Assembly (NCBI RefSeq): GCF_001429395.1
Contig: NZ_LMJT01000009.1
Location: 1,340-65,339, forward strand
Source: Allobosea sp. Root381
Lineage (GTDB): Bacteria > Pseudomonadota > Alphaproteobacteria > Rhizobiales > Beijerinckiaceae
Direction: 5' to 3'
DNA: 64,000 nt
Shown here: piece after piece, positions 7,442 to 14,723 of the stretch
How the letters are laid out: each line of letters starts with the position of its first letter
How positions within the stretch are numbered: the first letter of the stretch is position 1
Made by a program: the position numbers and the translations under genes
Notes under the pieces: generated by a model
What the model saw: the letters and a program-made list of their open reading frames with translations, nothing else
Databases searched by the model: none
What the model was told of the DNA's origin: nothing

Positions 7442-9085
7442 TCAGGCCTTGTGCCTGACATGCCAGCTGCCGAGCCTGTGCCCCACGGCGCGCTCGGCCT
7501 GGACCGCCTCGATCTGCGCGACGAGGCCGGCGAACAGTCTGGGAGGCTCGCTCGGCACGATATCGCGATCCGCCTCGAGCGCGACCTCGAGCGTGGCTTC
7601 GTCGATGTCGCGGACAATGATCGTGATGCTGACGCCCGGCGACTCCCGCAGCACGCGCGAGGCGACGTCGACGACCAGGAAGCCGAGCGGGATGATCCGG
7701 TCTACCGAGAGTGTGGCGGCTGTGTCGAGCCGGCTCGAAACCCACTGGTCGCGGCGACGCAGGAGATTGGCGATCATCGTGACCACGTCTTCGATGAACA
7801 GATCCACGCGCACCGGCTGCATCTCGCCATCGGCCAGCGTGAAGCGGTAGGCGGCGGAAAGGACATGGACGCGGCATTCCGCATCGGCCAGTGCCAGCCG
7901 CGCATCGTCGCGATAGTCGCGCTTGGTGAGCCCGATATAGCTCTGCACCACCTGGAGGCTGTTCTTCACACGGTGATGCAGTTCGCGCACGAGGAAGCGG
8001 TTGTCGTCGAGCGCGGTCTGGAGCCGCCGCCGGCGCACCTCCTGCTCGTCGACCATCGTATTGAAGGCCTCGGCGACGCTGCGCATGTCGGACGGCATCT
8101 CGTCGGCGATGACCGCTCGGGCCCCGCTCCGGTTTGATGGCGCCCGCGCCGCGGTCTCGATGCCGCGCAGCCAGCGCACGCAGTGCCTGTCGATCGCGCG
8201 CAGATAGACGACGCCGAGCAGGAGCAGGGTGAGCAGGGGGGCGAGGAGCAGTGCGAGAAACTGCATCCGGGCCGCGCGCTCGGGCCCGTCGTCGAAACTG
8301 GCGATGACGTAGAAATCGGGCGTGGTGATCAGGCGTGCCGCATAGGTCCGCGACTTGCCGGCGCGGCTCTCCGCTTCCCAGCGCTCCGAATTGGCCGGAA
8401 CGACCTCATGGGCGGGGAGCCAGGACGCATCGCTGCCGTTCTGGTCGCGATGCGCCACGACGGCGGCGCCGCTGGAGACCAAGGCGACATTCATCCCGTC
8501 ATTGCTGCTGTCGAGCTCGAAGACCTGGTCCAGCAAGCCCGGATCGACAAGCAGGAGCCCTTCCTGCAGCCCATCGCCGCCCCGGAAATGGATGGCGAGA
8601 TGGTCGCGCCCGCCCACCCGGACATAGTCGTAGCGCGTTCCTGGAAGACGTGACCCCGGCGAGGTGATGGATTGCGGCAAGGCCGCGAGCTGTCCCGAGG
8701 CCGCGGCGAGCTCGGTGTCGGTGACGCTCGAATCCAGCGAGGCGGAGCAGACCCTGCCGTCCGAAAGCACGATCCGGAACGCGCGGTAGCCCGGTATCCG
8801 ATTCAGCATCTCGCGCGCGGGCGCCCGGCAGGTCTCGCCGTTCAGGCCGGTGCTGGCGATCATGGAGCCGGCCGAAATCAGGGCGCGCAATGCGCCGCGA
8901 CTCCAGACGCGCACGCGCACGGCGAAATCGTCCGCCGTGCGCGCCTGTGCGATCTCGATCGCGGTGACCACGGTCTGGTAGGTGGTGATGGCTGCGAGCG
9001 CGGTCAGGCCGGCGATCGGCAATGCGATCGCTACGAGCAGAGCCAGAAGGCGCGCCCGTACCGTGCTGAAGCGCGTGAGCCGCAT
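7442..9085 (-). CDS. HisKA_2-type sensor histidine kinase of the stress locus, ATP-binding domain degenerate
   Basis: 547 residues. Two membrane segments (about 10-35 and 270-292) frame a periplasmic sensor with two cysteines (GETCRAP, GRVCSAS), followed by a HAMP-like linker and the HisKA_2 box ELHHRVKNSLQVV near residue 370. PhyK-type kinases of this class phosphorylate PhyR. The region that should bind ATP has no N-box asparagine (LGFLVVDVASRVLRES stands where a LVxNAxKHA-like motif is expected) and no DxGxG box. The ATG overlaps the ecfG stop codon (TAATG), so it is the last gene of nepR-ecfG-kinase. It may act as a phosphatase, a scaffold or an inactive partner. Confidence 0.85.
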   Translation of the reverse strand: MRLTRFSTVRARLLALLVAIALPIAGLTALAAITTYQTVVTAIEIAQARTADDFAVRVRVWSRGALRALISAGSMIASTGLNGETCRAPAREMLNRIPGYRAFRIVLSDGRVCSASLDSSVTDTELAAASGQLAALPQSITSPGSRLPGTRYDYVRVGGRDHLAIHFRGGDGLQEGLLLVDPGLLDQVFELDSSNDGMNVALVSSGAAVVAHRDQNGSDASWLPAHEVVPANSERWEAESRAGKSRTYAARLITTPDFYVIASFDDGPERAARMQFLALLLAPLLTLLLLGVVYLRAIDRHCVRWLRGIETAARAPSNRSGARAVIADEMPSDMRSVAEAFNTMVDEQEVRRRRLQTALDDNRFLVRELHHRVKNSLQVVQSYIGLTKRDYRDDARLALADAECRVHVLSAAYRFTLADGEMQPVRVDLFIEDVVTMIANLLRRRDQWVSSRLDTAATLSVDRIIPLGFLVVDVASRVLRESPGVSITIIVRDIDEATLEVALEADRDIVPSEPPRLFAGLVAQIEAVQAERAVGHRLGSWHVRHKA

Positions 9086-9645
9086 TACGTCCCGGCGACT
9101 TCGGAGGCGACCTTTTGGATGGCGGCCGCGCTGTGGCGGTCCGGCCCGAGATCGTCGAGGCTCCCGATCGAAAGAAGCTCGGCCAGCTTCGTGCGGGCCC
9201 GGTTGACGCGGCTCTTGATGGTGCCGATGGCGACCCCGCAGATCTCGGCGGTCTCCTCATAAGAGAGGCCGGTGGCGCCGACCATGATCAGCACTTCGCG
9301 CTGTTCCTCGGGAAGCTTCGCTAAAGCCTTGCGGAAGTCGGCCAGATCGAGATGGCTCTCCTGATTGCCATGGGTCGCCATGCGCTCGGCATAGGTGCCC
9401 TCGCTGTCCTGCACCTCGCGGCCGCGCTTGCGATAGAGCGAGTAGTAGGTATTGCGCAGGATGGTGAAGAGCCAGGCGCGCAGGCTCGTGCCGGGCTCGA
9501 ACTTCTCGGAGTTCCCCCACGCCTTCAGCAAGGTGTCCTGAACCAGGTCGTCGGCCAGCTGCATAGATCCCGAAAGGGACGCTGCGAACGCCCTCAGATT
9601 CGGAATTTCCTTGATCAGGCCGTCCTTGAAGTCAGTTGCGCTCAT
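9085..9645 (-). CDS. ecfG: general stress response ECF sigma factor EcfG
   Basis: 186 residues from the ATG at 9645 (start codon overlapping the end of nepR by 14 bases). Sigma region 2 is seen in LADDLVQDTLLKAWGN and LRAWLFTILRN, and region 4 in LPEEQREVLIMVGATGLSYEE with the helix-turn-helix IGTIKSRVNRARTKL. These are typical of EcfG (ECF15) factors, which recognise GGAAC/CGTT promoters and are held by NepR until PhyR-P frees them. It is in an operon with nepR upstream and a HisKA_2 kinase downstream, behind a matching promoter that suggests autoregulation. Confidence 0.95.
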   Translation of the reverse strand: MSATDFKDGLIKEIPNLRAFAASLSGSMQLADDLVQDTLLKAWGNSEKFEPGTSLRAWLFTILRNTYYSLYRKRGREVQDSEGTYAERMATHGNQESHLDLADFRKALAKLPEEQREVLIMVGATGLSYEETAEICGVAIGTIKSRVNRARTKLAELLSIGSLDDLGPDRHSAAAIQKVASEVAGT

Positions 9646-9856
9646 CGTTCGACGCTCCGGCAGCACGATGTTCGGTTGCCTCGAGCTGGGCGAGCAGCAC
9701 CAGAAACTTGTCTGGCACGGGTGAATTCACGATGTCATCGTAATGTGCCCTCAGCGATCGCCCGATCGACTCCTGCACTTTTGGGTCGAGGGTTACCTCG
9801 CCGTCTGGATCCCCCCCTGCATCTGTCGCGGCCATCGCTAAATCCACATTGTTCAT
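9632..9856 (-). CDS. nepR: anti-sigma factor NepR
   Basis: 74 residues from the ATG at 9856 (a much longer in-frame extension upstream runs through the promoter and is not credible). The conserved NepR core is present: LDPKVQESIGRSLRAHYDD followed by PVPDKFLVLLAQLE. NepR binds EcfG and blocks its RNA polymerase contact; phosphorylated PhyR takes NepR away through its sigma-like domain. It overlaps ecfG, faces phyR, and is read from the EcfG-type promoter at 9966-9990. Confidence 0.92.
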   Translation of the reverse strand: MNNVDLAMAATDAGGDPDGEVTLDPKVQESIGRSLRAHYDDIVNSPVPDKFLVLLAQLEATEHRAAGASNDERN

Positions 9857-9965
9857 GTCAGCCCTCGCGCCGGTGCTCCGGCCGGCTTTTCCAGCCGATC
9901 CGGACGTCTTCCATTCCAGCCGGAATGCCTCGCGATGGGCGATACCGACACTCGTACTCCCTATC

Positions 9966-9990
9966 AACGGCAGTTTCGTCAAAAGGTTCC
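9966..9990 (-). promoter_or_regulatory. EcfG-type promoter (GGAAC-N16-CGTT) for nepR-ecfG
   Basis: Read on the minus strand, GGAAC (9990-9986) and CGTT (9969-9966) are 16 bases apart. The -10 lies about 110 bases before the nepR start. It would give positive autoregulation of ecfG, as known in related bacteria. I found no equally good motif pointing to phyR in the same 214-base gap. Confidence 0.85.
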
Positions 9991-10070
9991 GGCTGTCGCG
10001 AAAAATAAATTGCTTGTCAGCAAGCCGCTGCAGGTGCTCATTTTCGGCACATTTTGAAAGGATATATTCG

Positions 10071-10871
10071 ATGTCCATCGCCAAGGAAATCGCGCCGCAT
10101 CTGCCCTATTTGCGGCGATTTGCACGCGCCTTGACCGGGACGCAGAACAGCGGCGACGCCTATGTCGTTGCCATGCTGGAAGCACTGGTGCTCGACCCAA
10201 GCGCGTTCCCGCGCGACCTCAATCCCCGCCTCGCCTTGTACCGCATCTTCCTGAAGCTGTGGTCTTCAGTCGCCATCAACACCGTGGAGCCGGGCGCCGG
10301 CGTCTCGCTGAGCCGTTCCCCCGCCGAACGCAATCTCGAGGCGCTGACGCCGCTTCCGCGGCAGGCCTTCCTGCTGCGCACGGTCGAGGGGTTCACGATC
10401 GACGAGGTCGCCGCGATCATCGAGGTGTCCGCGGCCGATGCTGCCGGGCTCATCCAGGCGGCGGGCCAGGAGATCGCCGAACAGGTCGCGACCGATGTCC
10501 TGATCATCGAGGACGAGCCGATCATCGCTCTCGATATCGAGACGATGGTGGAGGAGCTCGGCCATACCGTGACCGGCGTCGCGCGGACCCAGCGCGAGGC
10601 GATCGCCCTCGTCGCCAGGAAGCGCCCGGGCCTCGTTCTCGCGGATATCCAGCTCGCCGATGGCAGCTCGGGCCTCGATGCGGTCAACGAGATCCTCACC
10701 AGCATCGATGTTCCGGTGATCTTTATCACCGCCTATCCGGAGCGGCTGCTCACCGGGGATCGTCCGGAACCGGCCTTCCTCATCACCAAGCCGTTCCAGC
10801 CCGAGGCCGTGAAGGCCGCGATCAGCCAGGCGCTGTTCTTCGACCGGCGTGCCGGTCGCAAGGCCGCCTGA
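10071..10871 (+). CDS. phyR: anti-anti-sigma response regulator PhyR
   Basis: 266 residues with a good ribosome-binding site (GAAAGGA) before the ATG. Residues 1 to about 130 form the sigma-like output domain (region 2-like then LTPLPRQAFLLRTVEGFTIDEVAAII), and about 137-258 a receiver domain with acidic pair IIEDE, phospho-acceptor Asp in VLADIQLADG and the conserved Lys in LITKPFQ. When phosphorylated the sigma-like half binds NepR and frees EcfG. It is divergent from nepR-ecfG, the standard arrangement of this stress switch. Confidence 0.96.
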   Translation: MSIAKEIAPHLPYLRRFARALTGTQNSGDAYVVAMLEALVLDPSAFPRDLNPRLALYRIFLKLWSSVAINTVEPGAGVSLSRSPAERNLEALTPLPRQAFLLRTVEGFTIDEVAAIIEVSAADAAGLIQAAGQEIAEQVATDVLIIEDEPIIALDIETMVEELGHTVTGVARTQREAIALVARKRPGLVLADIQLADGSSGLDAVNEILTSIDVPVIFITAYPERLLTGDRPEPAFLITKPFQPEAVKAAISQALFFDRRAGRKAA

Positions 10872-10954
10872 GTCGGCCGGGATCGGCGGCTTTTCGGCTT
10901 CCTGCCGCGGGCGGCTCTGCGCCCGGCCCGCGGCGATTCCGGCGTTGGAGAGGC

Positions 10955-10979
10955 GGAACAAGCAGCCGTACCCCGCGTT
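10955..10979 (+). promoter_or_regulatory. EcfG-type promoter (GGAAC-N16-CGTT) for the 54-residue protein and extensin-like gene
   Basis: GGAAC at 10955-10959 and CGTT at 10976-10979 are separated by 16 bases, 53 bases before the ATG of the 54-residue protein at 11033. The motif follows the phyR stop by 84 bases. Confidence 0.8.
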
Positions 10980-11032
10980 TCAGCGGCTGGTTCGGAGTCG
11001 AGTTGAGGTTCGTCATATGGGGAGGTGTGATC

Positions 11033-11197
11033 ATGGCCATGACCTGCATTGCCGCATCCGTCGCCGCGACCTCGATTGGTGGAGCGCTGTTCAGCGGCGT
11101 CATAACGCCAGGCGCCTTGATTTCCGAGCTCCTGTCGCTCGCGCTGGCGGGCGCCACCGCGATCGCAGTGGCCAGCGCTTCGGCTCTTGACAGCTGA
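11033..11197 (+). CDS. 54-residue hydrophobic small protein
   Basis: The frame ATG 11033 to TGA 11197 has a strong ribosome-binding sequence (GGGGAGGTG at 11019-11027) and codes for a very hydrophobic peptide rich in Ala, Ser, Gly and Leu, probably one long or two short membrane helices (for example ISELLSLALAGATAIAVA). I do not know the family. It is behind a perfect EcfG promoter, and its end overlaps the TTG start of the extensin-like gene by 11 bases, suggesting translational coupling. The promoter, ribosome site and overlap support it as real despite its size. Confidence 0.65.
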   Translation: MAMTCIAASVAATSIGGALFSGVITPGALISELLSLALAGATAIAVASASALDS

Positions 11198-12089
11198 TCT
11201 CCGGAAAAGCAGCCGCTCGGCGGCCCGGTACCGCTCCTGTGCCGCCGTCCTGCTTGGATTCCTGATGTCCACCCCGTCCGAAGGATGGGCGCAGCCGCAG
11301 GCCGAGCAGTCGGGCCTGCCGCCCCGCCGCCCAGCGGATCTGCCCGCCCCTCCTCCGACCGTTCCGGAGGCGCCGAAGCCGGCGCCTGCCGATCAGCCGG
11401 CCGCGGAGGCTGCCCGCCCGGCCGATCCGGCCTGTCTAGCCGCCCTGACGGCCGCCCATGGCAGCGGCGTGCGCGCGGCGGAGAACCCGGCGGCGCAGGA
11501 CGCTGCCTGCGTCGTGGCCGAGCCTGTGGTCGTCGAGGCGATGACCGTTCGCACGAATGGCGGTTCGCGAAAGATCGCGCTGCAGCCGCCGCCGACGCTC
11601 AGCTGCGCCACGGCGACGGTGGTCGCCCACTGGCTCGAAACCAGCGTGGCGCCGCTGGCGCAGGGGCATTTCGCGCGCGAACTGACCGCGCTGAGGGTCG
11701 GTGGCGGCCACGAATGCAGGCGTCGCAACCGATCGGCAAACGGCCCGCAGAGCGAGCACGCCACCGGCAGCGCACTTGACATTTTCGCCTTCGTACTCGG
11801 CGAAGCAAAGGCGAATGGGGGCAAGCCCAGCGAAGGCAAGGCTAACGAAGCGAAGACCGGCGAAGGCAAGCCGGAGGCGACCAAGCCCGAGGGGGCCAAG
11901 GCTGACGCGACGGTCGTGGTCGCGAAGCCGGAAGGCGCTACCCATGAACGCTTCCTCGCGGCGGTGCGCCAATCGGCCTGCGGGGCCTTCGCGACGAGCC
12001 TCGGTCCTGGCTCCGATGCCGCCCATGCCGACCATCTTCATGTCGACATCCGCATGCGTCGCGCGGCGTCGAGCCGATTCTGTCAATGA
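11187..12089 (+). CDS. extensin-like (PF06904-type) exported protein
   Basis: 300 residues from a TTG at 11187, the only start that keeps the signal peptide (Arg/Ser-rich start, then CAAVLLGFLM and a cut after EGWAQ). A Pro/Ala-rich linker (about 35-80) leads to the extensin-like C-terminal domain from about residue 82, with GGHECRRRN, EHATGSALDIFAF and ADHLHVDI; the conserved His and Asp resemble D-Ala-D-Ala peptidase metal sites. The domain is interrupted between EHATGSALDIFAF and the rest by a Lys/Gly/Glu-rich low-complexity stretch at about 212-252. It probably acts in the periplasm on peptidoglycan. It overlaps the small gene before it and should share its EcfG promoter. Confidence 0.85.
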   Translation: MTADLRKSSRSAARYRSCAAVLLGFLMSTPSEGWAQPQAEQSGLPPRRPADLPAPPPTVPEAPKPAPADQPAAEAARPADPACLAALTAAHGSGVRAAENPAAQDAACVVAEPVVVEAMTVRTNGGSRKIALQPPPTLSCATATVVAHWLETSVAPLAQGHFARELTALRVGGGHECRRRNRSANGPQSEHATGSALDIFAFVLGEAKANGGKPSEGKANEAKTGEGKPEATKPEGAKADATVVVAKPEGATHERFLAAVRQSACGAFATSLGPGSDAAHADHLHVDIRMRRAASSRFCQ

Positions 12090-12206
12090 GGGACGGCGCG
12101 GTAGAAGCTATTTAGAGCGTTATCCTTGAGAATGCTGGTTTTCCCGTAACCGCGCGTCAGCCCGGCTTGCCCCGGGACAGTGCCTTTCCGCAAACGCTAG
12201 CGCGCC

Positions 12207-12440
12207 CTACGGGCCGGCGACGAGTTCGCCACCCTGCTGCGCTGGCGCTGCGGTCGCCTCCACCTCCTGTGTGGAAGGCTTCTCCCCGCGCCTGACCGAC
12301 ATCACCCCGAGAGCCTGGTCGCGTTCGAGGCCGGATTCGATCAACTCCTCCAGCTCCCAGAAGGGCGTGGGGCAAGCTGGGTCGCCGCTGCCGGGCAGCA
12401 GGGGGATGAGGTTGGCGGCCCGGTTCTGGCTCACGATCAT
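12207..12440 (-). CDS. hypothetical 77-residue protein
   Basis: An open frame from ATG 12440 with GGAAAG shortly upstream. The product is polar, with an acidic helix (FWELEELIESGLERDQAL) in the middle and a Thr/Ala/Gln-rich tail, and no membrane segment or motif that I recognise. The other frames here look less protein-like. It lies between the extensin-like gene and the DUF992 gene, on the opposite strand to both. It could be a chance frame in high-GC DNA. Confidence 0.45.
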   Translation of the reverse strand: MIVSQNRAANLIPLLPGSGDPACPTPFWELEELIESGLERDQALGVMSVRRGEKPSTQEVEATAAPAQQGGELVAGP

Positions 12441-12503
12441 CGGCTTTCCGAATGCGATAGTGACGCGACAACGCGATAAACGTTAACTAGTTCCAGCTTG
12501 CGC

Positions 12504-12528
12504 GGAACTGTGGTGGCGCTGCGGCGTT
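12504..12528 (+). promoter_or_regulatory. EcfG-type promoter (GGAAC-N16-CGTT) for the DUF992 gene
   Basis: GGAAC at 12504-12508 and CGTT at 12525-12528 are separated by 16 bases, only 30 bases before the DUF992 start at 12559, leaving a short leader that still holds a ribosome site (CAGGAGCTCGC). Confidence 0.82.
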
Positions 12529-12558
12529 GATGGTCATTTTTCATGTCAGGAGCTCGCA

Positions 12559-13062
12559 ATGATTATTCGGCATTCCCGGCCATTCCATGCTGCTGTTGTC
12601 GCGGTGGCGGGCCTCCTGGTTTCGAGCATTCCTTCATTTGCACAGTCGGGGCCTCCGGCCGGCCGCCTCACCTGTAATGTCGGGAGCGGTCTCGGCCTCG
12701 TCGTGACCTCGAAACGGCCGATGAACTGCACCTTCACGCCGCGGCGTGGGCCGGCGCAGCGCTATGTCGGCGTTGTCCGCAATTTCGGGATCGATCTCGG
12801 CACCATTCGCAGCACCACGATGTCGTGGCGCGTGTTCGGTCCCTACGCCCGCGCGCCACTGGGGGCGCTTTCGGGCGTCTATGGCGGCGCGACGGCCGGA
12901 GCCTCGGCGGGGGTCGGAGGCAGCGCGAACCTGCTGCTGGGGGGCAACAACAACGAGGTCACCTTGCAGCCGCTGTCCCTGCAGGGGGCCCGCGGCGTGA
13001 ATGTCGCGCTGGGTGTCACCGGCCTCGAACTGTCCCTCGTGCGCCCCGGCAGGCGGCGCTGA
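12559..13062 (+). CDS. DUF992 family exported protein
   Basis: 167 residues with a clear signal peptide (hydrophobic run, cut after SSIPSFAQ). The mature part has the DUF992 signature: RLTCNVGSGLGLVVTSKR with a second Cys in MNCTF, a glycine-rich middle (GVYGGATAGASAGVGG) and a C-terminal LELSLV. DUF992 proteins are periplasmic or outer-membrane-associated in alphaproteobacteria; their role is not known. The two cysteines may form a disulphide. It has its own close EcfG-type promoter, so I infer stress induction. Confidence 0.88.
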   Translation: MIIRHSRPFHAAVVAVAGLLVSSIPSFAQSGPPAGRLTCNVGSGLGLVVTSKRPMNCTFTPRRGPAQRYVGVVRNFGIDLGTIRSTTMSWRVFGPYARAPLGALSGVYGGATAGASAGVGGSANLLLGGNNNEVTLQPLSLQGARGVNVALGVTGLELSLVRPGRRR

Positions 13063-13163
13063 CAGGAGCGCGACGCCTGGAGCCTGGCTTACCATTCGCT
13101 AACCTTGTCGGGACAAATTAAGTCGAATTCGACGAAAGAAGACAGTGGTTCTGATATGATTGG

Positions 13164-13188
13164 GGAACAACGCCAACCCTGTCCAGTT
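13164..13188 (+). promoter_or_regulatory. near-consensus EcfG promoter (GGAAC-N16-AGTT)
   Basis: GGAAC at 13164-13168 and AGTT at 13185-13188 are separated by 16 bases, one mismatch from consensus, 51 bases before the single-domain response regulator at 13239. The spacing equals that of the five perfect sites. It is weaker evidence than those. Confidence 0.45.
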
Positions 13189-13238
13189 GTCCGGATCACA
13201 GTGTTAGAAGCGTAAAGTAGGAAAGGCGGCGAGACACA

Positions 13239-13616
13239 ATGTCTGATATCCGCGTCCTGATTGTCGAAGATGATCCGTTCATCGCCATGGACATCGAATT
13301 CGCCGTCGCCGACCAGCTTGGCGAAGAGGCGGAACTGATCGTCGTCGGATCCGTCAGCCAGGCCCGTCGCGCGTCGGCGATGAAGCTGTCCTGCGCCCTG
13401 CTCGACATCGATGTCGAGGGTGGCAAGACCTTTGACGTGGCGGCGAGGTTGCTTGCGAGCGGCACTCCTTTCGCATTCGTGTCCGGGTCCTCGCCGGGCG
13501 AGGTGCCTGAGGCGCTGCGCAGGGTGCGTTTCCTGCGCAAGCCGTTCTCCACCCATGAGATCGCAAGCTTCATCTCCGGCGTCGTGGCCGAGCAGGCGCG
13601 CCCCGCCGTCGGCTGA
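13239..13616 (+). CDS. single-domain response regulator, FAT GUY-like
   Basis: 125 residues forming only a receiver domain: acidic pair in LIVEDDPFI, phospho-acceptor Asp in ALLDIDVEGG and conserved Lys in FLRKPF. The stretch PFAFVSGSS matches the PFxFATGY region that defines FAT GUY receivers, a class that works with HWE/HisKA_2 kinases in the general stress response (Sma0114, SdrG, MrrA). It lies 2.4 kb from phyR and on the same strand. It has no output domain, so it may be a phosphate shuttle or sink for PhyR signalling; this is inference from class and place. Confidence 0.88.
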   Translation: MSDIRVLIVEDDPFIAMDIEFAVADQLGEEAELIVVGSVSQARRASAMKLSCALLDIDVEGGKTFDVAARLLASGTPFAFVSGSSPGEVPEALRRVRFLRKPFSTHEIASFISGVVAEQARPAVG

Positions 13617-13643
13617 GCGCTGGCCCGGCGCCCACCAACTTTC

Positions 13644-13675
13644 CCGTCATTGCTTCGCTGCGCTCGCAATGACGG
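13644..13675. repeat. short intergenic palindrome of the GTCAT family
   Basis: Arms CCGTCATTGC (13644-13653) and GCAATGACGG (13666-13675) around a 12-base centre. It lies between the convergent response regulator and glyoxalase genes and may act as a bidirectional terminator-like hairpin. Its ends match the larger copy at 51722-51813. Confidence 0.85.
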
Positions 13676-13737
13676 TCTGCTCAATCAAAGACGCTAGCCG
13701 AACGGCTTGTAAGGGCTCGCGCAGCTCTCGCGGTTTA

Positions 13738-14607
13738 TCAGCGCCTGAGGACCATCCGGTTGCCCCAGGGGTCGGCGATGGCCGGGCCTTGCTCGGTCTC
13801 GGTGCCGTGGCCTGCGAGGATGCGCTGCCTCATCGCGTCGAAATCCGCAGCCTCGCGGGCGATCAGTTCGAAGCTGTCGAGCCCCGCTTCCCCCGGCTGC
13901 CGCGCACCGGCTCCCCGGCTGCTCCAGATATTCCCGCTGATATGGTGGTGATAGCCGCCGCTGGCGAGGAAGCTCGCGCCGGGATAGCGCACCATCAGAT
14001 CGAAGCCGAGCTTGTCGGCGTAGAAGCGTTCCGCCTCGGCGGTGTCGCCGACGCGCAGATGGATATGGCCCATCCGGGTGCCGTTCGGCATGCCGCCATA
14101 GGCGCCGGGCCGGGCCTCTGCCAGCAGCGCGTCGAGATCGAGCCGCTCGGTCGCCATCTGGATCACCCCGTCGCGGCGCGGCCACTCGGCACGCGGGCGA
14201 TCGCGATAGATCTCGATGCCGTTCCCTTCCGGATCGGAGAGATAGAGGGCCTCGCTGACGAGATGGTCGGACGCGCCCTCGATCGGGACGCGAGACACGG
14301 CGGCATGGGCCAGCCAGTCGGCGAGATCGACTCGCGACGGCAGCAGGATCGCCAGGTGGAAAAGGCCGGCCGGCGATGTCGGTCGCGTCGCGCCCGTCTT
14401 GAGCCGCACCAGCACCTCGCCATCGATCCCGAGCATTGCGCTGTCCGTGCTCTGCTCGATCACAGATAGCCCAATACTGTCGCGGTAGAAGGCGATCAGC
14501 CGGGGAAGATCGTGAACCCGAAGCGTCACCGCGCCGATATGGAAAGGCGCATCGAGCGCTTCCAGCGAGACGCGTGTGGCGGTTTGGTGGTCATGGCCCG
14601 CAGGCAT
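13738..14607 (-). CDS. two-domain glyoxalase/dioxygenase (VOC) protein, CatE-like
   Basis: 289 residues made of two vicinal-oxygen-chelate modules: about 22-135 (IGAVTLRVHDL...AFYRDSIGL, DPEGNGIEIYRDRP) and about 178-289 (MGHIHLRVGDTAEAERFYADKLGF, then DPWGNRMVL). The second has metal-binding candidates in MGHIHL and GGYHHHI. The layout resembles CatE/YfiE-type ring-cleaving or glyoxalase proteins of about 285 residues. The substrate is not known. It appears to be a single gene. Confidence 0.85.
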   Translation of the reverse strand: MPAGHDHQTATRVSLEALDAPFHIGAVTLRVHDLPRLIAFYRDSIGLSVIEQSTDSAMLGIDGEVLVRLKTGATRPTSPAGLFHLAILLPSRVDLADWLAHAAVSRVPIEGASDHLVSEALYLSDPEGNGIEIYRDRPRAEWPRRDGVIQMATERLDLDALLAEARPGAYGGMPNGTRMGHIHLRVGDTAEAERFYADKLGFDLMVRYPGASFLASGGYHHHISGNIWSSRGAGARQPGEAGLDSFELIAREAADFDAMRQRILAGHGTETEQGPAIADPWGNRMVLRR

Positions 14608-14723
14608 GGCAATCTCCGTTCGATCGCGGCGCCTAGCCGCTCCCGCAAGAGATGGGCGCCTTCGTCCCGCTTGTCTCCCCCGCCGCTCGCAAGGTGACGA
14701 TTGCAGCGTCGCAATCGCGATGC

